NCBI GenBank assembly: GCA_964509205.1 | Contig: CAZDVW010000028.1 | Span: forward strand, 1 to 17,029 | From: Duodenibacillus sp964509205 | GTDB taxonomy: Bacteria; Pseudomonadota; Gammaproteobacteria; Burkholderiales; Burkholderiaceae_F | Reading direction: 5' to 3' | Length of the DNA stretch: 17,029 nt | Shown: piece by piece, positions 15,667 to 17,029 of the stretch | How positions within the stretch are numbered: position 1 is the stretch's first letter | Layout: each line of letters begins with the position of its first letter | Notes under the pieces: generated by a model | Told to the model about the DNA's origin: nothing | The model's input: only the letters and a program-made list of their open reading frames with translations | Databases searched by the model: none | Position numbers and translations under genes: made by a program

Positions 15667-16620
15667 ATGGTTGGTGCTTCGGTCTTGGGTGTTTTTTTGC
15701 AAGGCTTACCGCCGGATCGACGAGTCGCAATGGCGCGTGTTGCGAGTCTTATCCGACGTGCTGCCCGCGGAGTTCGAGAAAGCAAACGGTTCGGTCTTGT
15801 ATTCTATGAGCTTAACGGCAGTCCTCTTTTCGCACTTGAGTCCAGAGACAAACTCCTCACGCTTTTTGTCGCAGAAAGACGCGCCGCTGAGCCGTTTTTT
15901 GACGTCATTCCTGGTTTTGATACGAAGCGGTGCCTGATTAATTTTTCCGACTTGAACCGTTTACCTCTGCCCGACATTGAGAAGCTGGTTCGCGCCAGCG
16001 TTGTTGCCCGACGCGAAAGAGGCTCTGTTCCAGATCAGAAAGAATTACTCAACCTCTGGGGTGTCAAGGAGGAAGAAGCTGCGGTTGCTCCGCCCGTCGT
16101 ACGGATTTCAATGCGCACGGCAGAAGAAGAGGCCGCCGAAGAAGCGGCACGTGAAGAGGCCGAACGCCACGCCGCGGCAATGAAGAAGATCCTTAAGCCG
16201 ACAAAACCGGAAAAAACGCTTGTTAAAAAGATTGCCGCAGCCAAGGCAGCTGCACGAGCACAAGCCAAAGCCGAAGCCGCAGAACGGCGCGCAGCAGAGA
16301 AGGCCGCAACCTTAGCTGCCAAAAAAGCCGCCCAAGAAGCACGCAAAGCTGCTCGTTTGGCCAAAAAAGAAGAAACGGCTCGGCGTCAACAGGAGCGTAA
16401 GGCTTTGGCCGAGCGTAAAGCAGAAGAAACGAAGAAAAAGAAGTCCGCTCAGACAAGTAAAACAAAGGTTGCCGTTGCTCCAAAGACCGTTGCGAAGAAA
16501 ACAAGTAAAAGCGTAGTAAAACCTGCTTCTGAGACACAGTCCGCAGCGAAACAGGCCGCCAAGAAAACAAAAACGTCGCCGCGTGCGACAACAAAGAAGA
16601 AAGTTTCTGCGAAAAACTAG
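15667..16620 (+). CDS. DUF1801-like domain fused to Ala/Lys-rich histone-H1-like tail
   Basis: A 317-residue protein in three parts. Residues 1-115 resemble the small alpha/beta DUF1801 (YdhG-like) domain: LPPDRRVAMARVASLIRRAA, then ELNGSPLFALESRDKLLTLFV, then GFDTKRCLINFSDLNRLPLPDIEKLVRASV. Residues about 116-150 are a linker, and 152-167 are acidic (TAEEEAAEEAAREEAE). Residues 170-317 are almost entirely Ala, Lys, Arg and Glu, ending in KK/TK-rich repeats like eukaryotic H1 tails and bacterial H1-like proteins. The basic tail suggests DNA or RNA binding and nucleoid association; this is inference from composition. The frame is intact with a strong ribosome binding site and a strong terminator, so it is a real stand-alone gene. 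An Ala-rich ORF on the opposite strand is a shadow. Confidence 0.8.
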   Translation: MVGASVLGVFLQGLPPDRRVAMARVASLIRRAARGVRESKRFGLVFYELNGSPLFALESRDKLLTLFVAERRAAEPFFDVIPGFDTKRCLINFSDLNRLPLPDIEKLVRASVVARRERGSVPDQKELLNLWGVKEEEAAVAPPVVRISMRTAEEEAAEEAAREEAERHAAAMKKILKPTKPEKTLVKKIAAAKAAARAQAKAEAAERRAAEKAATLAAKKAAQEARKAARLAKKEETARRQQERKALAERKAEETKKKKSAQTSKTKVAVAPKTVAKKTSKSVVKPASETQSAAKQAAKKTKTSPRATTKKKVSAKN

Positions 16621-16646
16621 GAAGCAGATTTGATCCCTGCTCTCAC

Positions 16647-16686
16647 ATGGCTCCTGATTTGAACCGATCAAGAGCCATTTTTCTTT
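16647..16686 (+). terminator. rho-independent terminator
   Basis: Stem ATGGCTC (16647-16653) pairs with GAGCCAT (16672-16678); beyond one mismatch, TGAT pairs with ATCA around an eight-base loop. The run TTTTTCTTT follows. It ends transcription of the upstream + strand gene. The minus-strand side has no T run. Confidence 0.85.
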
Positions 16687-16922
16687 CCGTCTGCCTGATC
16701 CTTGTACTGACTCGACAGTTGATTCACAAGACGAGAAAACTCTTGTTTAACGCAACTTTCTGAACACCCCATAAGCACGGCATCATCAAGCATGTCTTGC
16801 AATGCTGTGTGAATTTCTTTCCAATTCTCCTCAAGCACTTTAACTTTCTCGGCACAGGCGATAACAGATCCGTCGCTTCTGAACCATTTTTCGGGAACGC
16901 AAAATGAATTATTTTTTTCCAT
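16668..16922 (-). CDS. small conserved hypothetical protein (84 residues)
   Basis: Sequence features: ...PEKWFRSDGSVIACAEKVKVLEENWKEIHTALQDMLDDAVLMGCSESCVKQEFSRLVNQL. It looks like one compact helical domain, without membrane segments or signal peptide, and with four cysteines (C8, C23, C53, C57). The pattern 'ACxEKxKVLxEN...DxLxDAxLMG' reminds me of small uncharacterised proteins common in Burkholderiales, though I cannot name the family. The ATG at 16922 has GTGAGAA directly upstream. The stop TGA lies inside the loop/stem of the convergent gene's terminator hairpin. No function is proposed. Confidence 0.7.
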   Translation of the reverse strand: MEKNNSFCVPEKWFRSDGSVIACAEKVKVLEENWKEIHTALQDMLDDAVLMGCSESCVKQEFSRLVNQLSSQYKDQADGKKNGS

Positions 16923-17029
16923 TTCTCACTGTTTTCAGTCAAGCCGGGAATCATCATACGGCATTCGTTAATAAATCAGGGCTGACGCACGGCGAAGATA
17001 ACAAGTAGGAAAGAAGAATCGCAAAAAAA

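Noticed and set aside
16035..16364. Minus-strand Ala/Ser-rich ORF of 109 residues
   Set aside because: It is the complement of the Ala/Lys-repeat codons of the H1-like gene; its composition follows from the repeats, and no ribosome binding site or domain is seen.
16923..17029. Promoter or RNA gene at the right edge
   Set aside because: A TATGAT-like -10 can be found on the minus strand upstream of the small gene, but no acceptable -35 at normal spacing; no tRNA-like fold is seen. The final A run is cut by the window edge.
1..17029. Defence system, CRISPR, prophage or transposon
   Set aside because: No repeat arrays, nucleases, reverse transcriptases, integrases or phage structural genes are recognisable in any frame.

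Overview
This is an ordinary-looking chromosomal segment, densely coding on both strands, from a betaproteobacterium of the Burkholderiales. The proteins and some of the small hypotheticals resemble the Sutterellaceae (Sutterella/Parasutterella type), but the genus is an impression and not a proof. Two gene neighbourhoods support the class assignment: argS followed by a SPOR-domain protein, a DsbA-type thiol oxidoreductase and an SDR; and rsmI divergent from an LpoA-type penicillin-binding-protein activator. I see no tRNA, rRNA, CRISPR array, insertion sequence, phage gene or recognisable defence system. No gene-free stretch exceeds about 160 bases.

Layout. Bases 2-1678 (+) are the 3' part of an AsmA-family envelope gene cut by the window edge. 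Its stop codon overlaps, in the palindrome CTAG, the stop of a convergent small membrane-protein gene (1675-2058, -). Then come folE2 (GTP cyclohydrolase, + strand), argS, and the tight run SPOR protein / DsbA-like protein / SDR (4859-6838, +). The rsmI gene (6864-7784, -) faces that run tail to tail and is head to head with lpoA (7786-9450, +); their start codons are one base apart. The + strand continues with uup (ABC-F ATPase), a MATE exporter, a TetA-like MFS exporter, a secreted Ntn-hydrolase-like protein, a DUF3455 lipoprotein and, behind a strong Shine-Dalgarno sequence, a DUF1801-like domain fused to a long Ala/Lys-rich histone-H1-like tail. A good rho-independent terminator closes the run at 16647-16686, where a small conserved gene (16668-16922, -) meets it.

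How the genes fit together. Much of the window concerns the cell envelope: AsmA (lipid/outer-membrane homeostasis), the SPOR protein (septal peptidoglycan), DsbA-like (periplasmic disulfides), LpoA (activation of peptidoglycan synthesis), two inner-membrane drug exporters, a secreted hydrolase and a lipoprotein. The rest is information processing and cofactor metabolism (ArgS, RsmI, Uup, FolE2).

Most unusual items: the DUF1801/H1-like fusion, the secreted Ntn-hydrolase homologue whose expected N-terminal nucleophile Cys seems replaced (Ala/Ser), the abutting rsmI/lpoA starts, two acidic inserts in LpoA, and a perfect 8-3-8 inverted repeat just before the MATE gene. None of these amounts to a clearly new multi-gene system.
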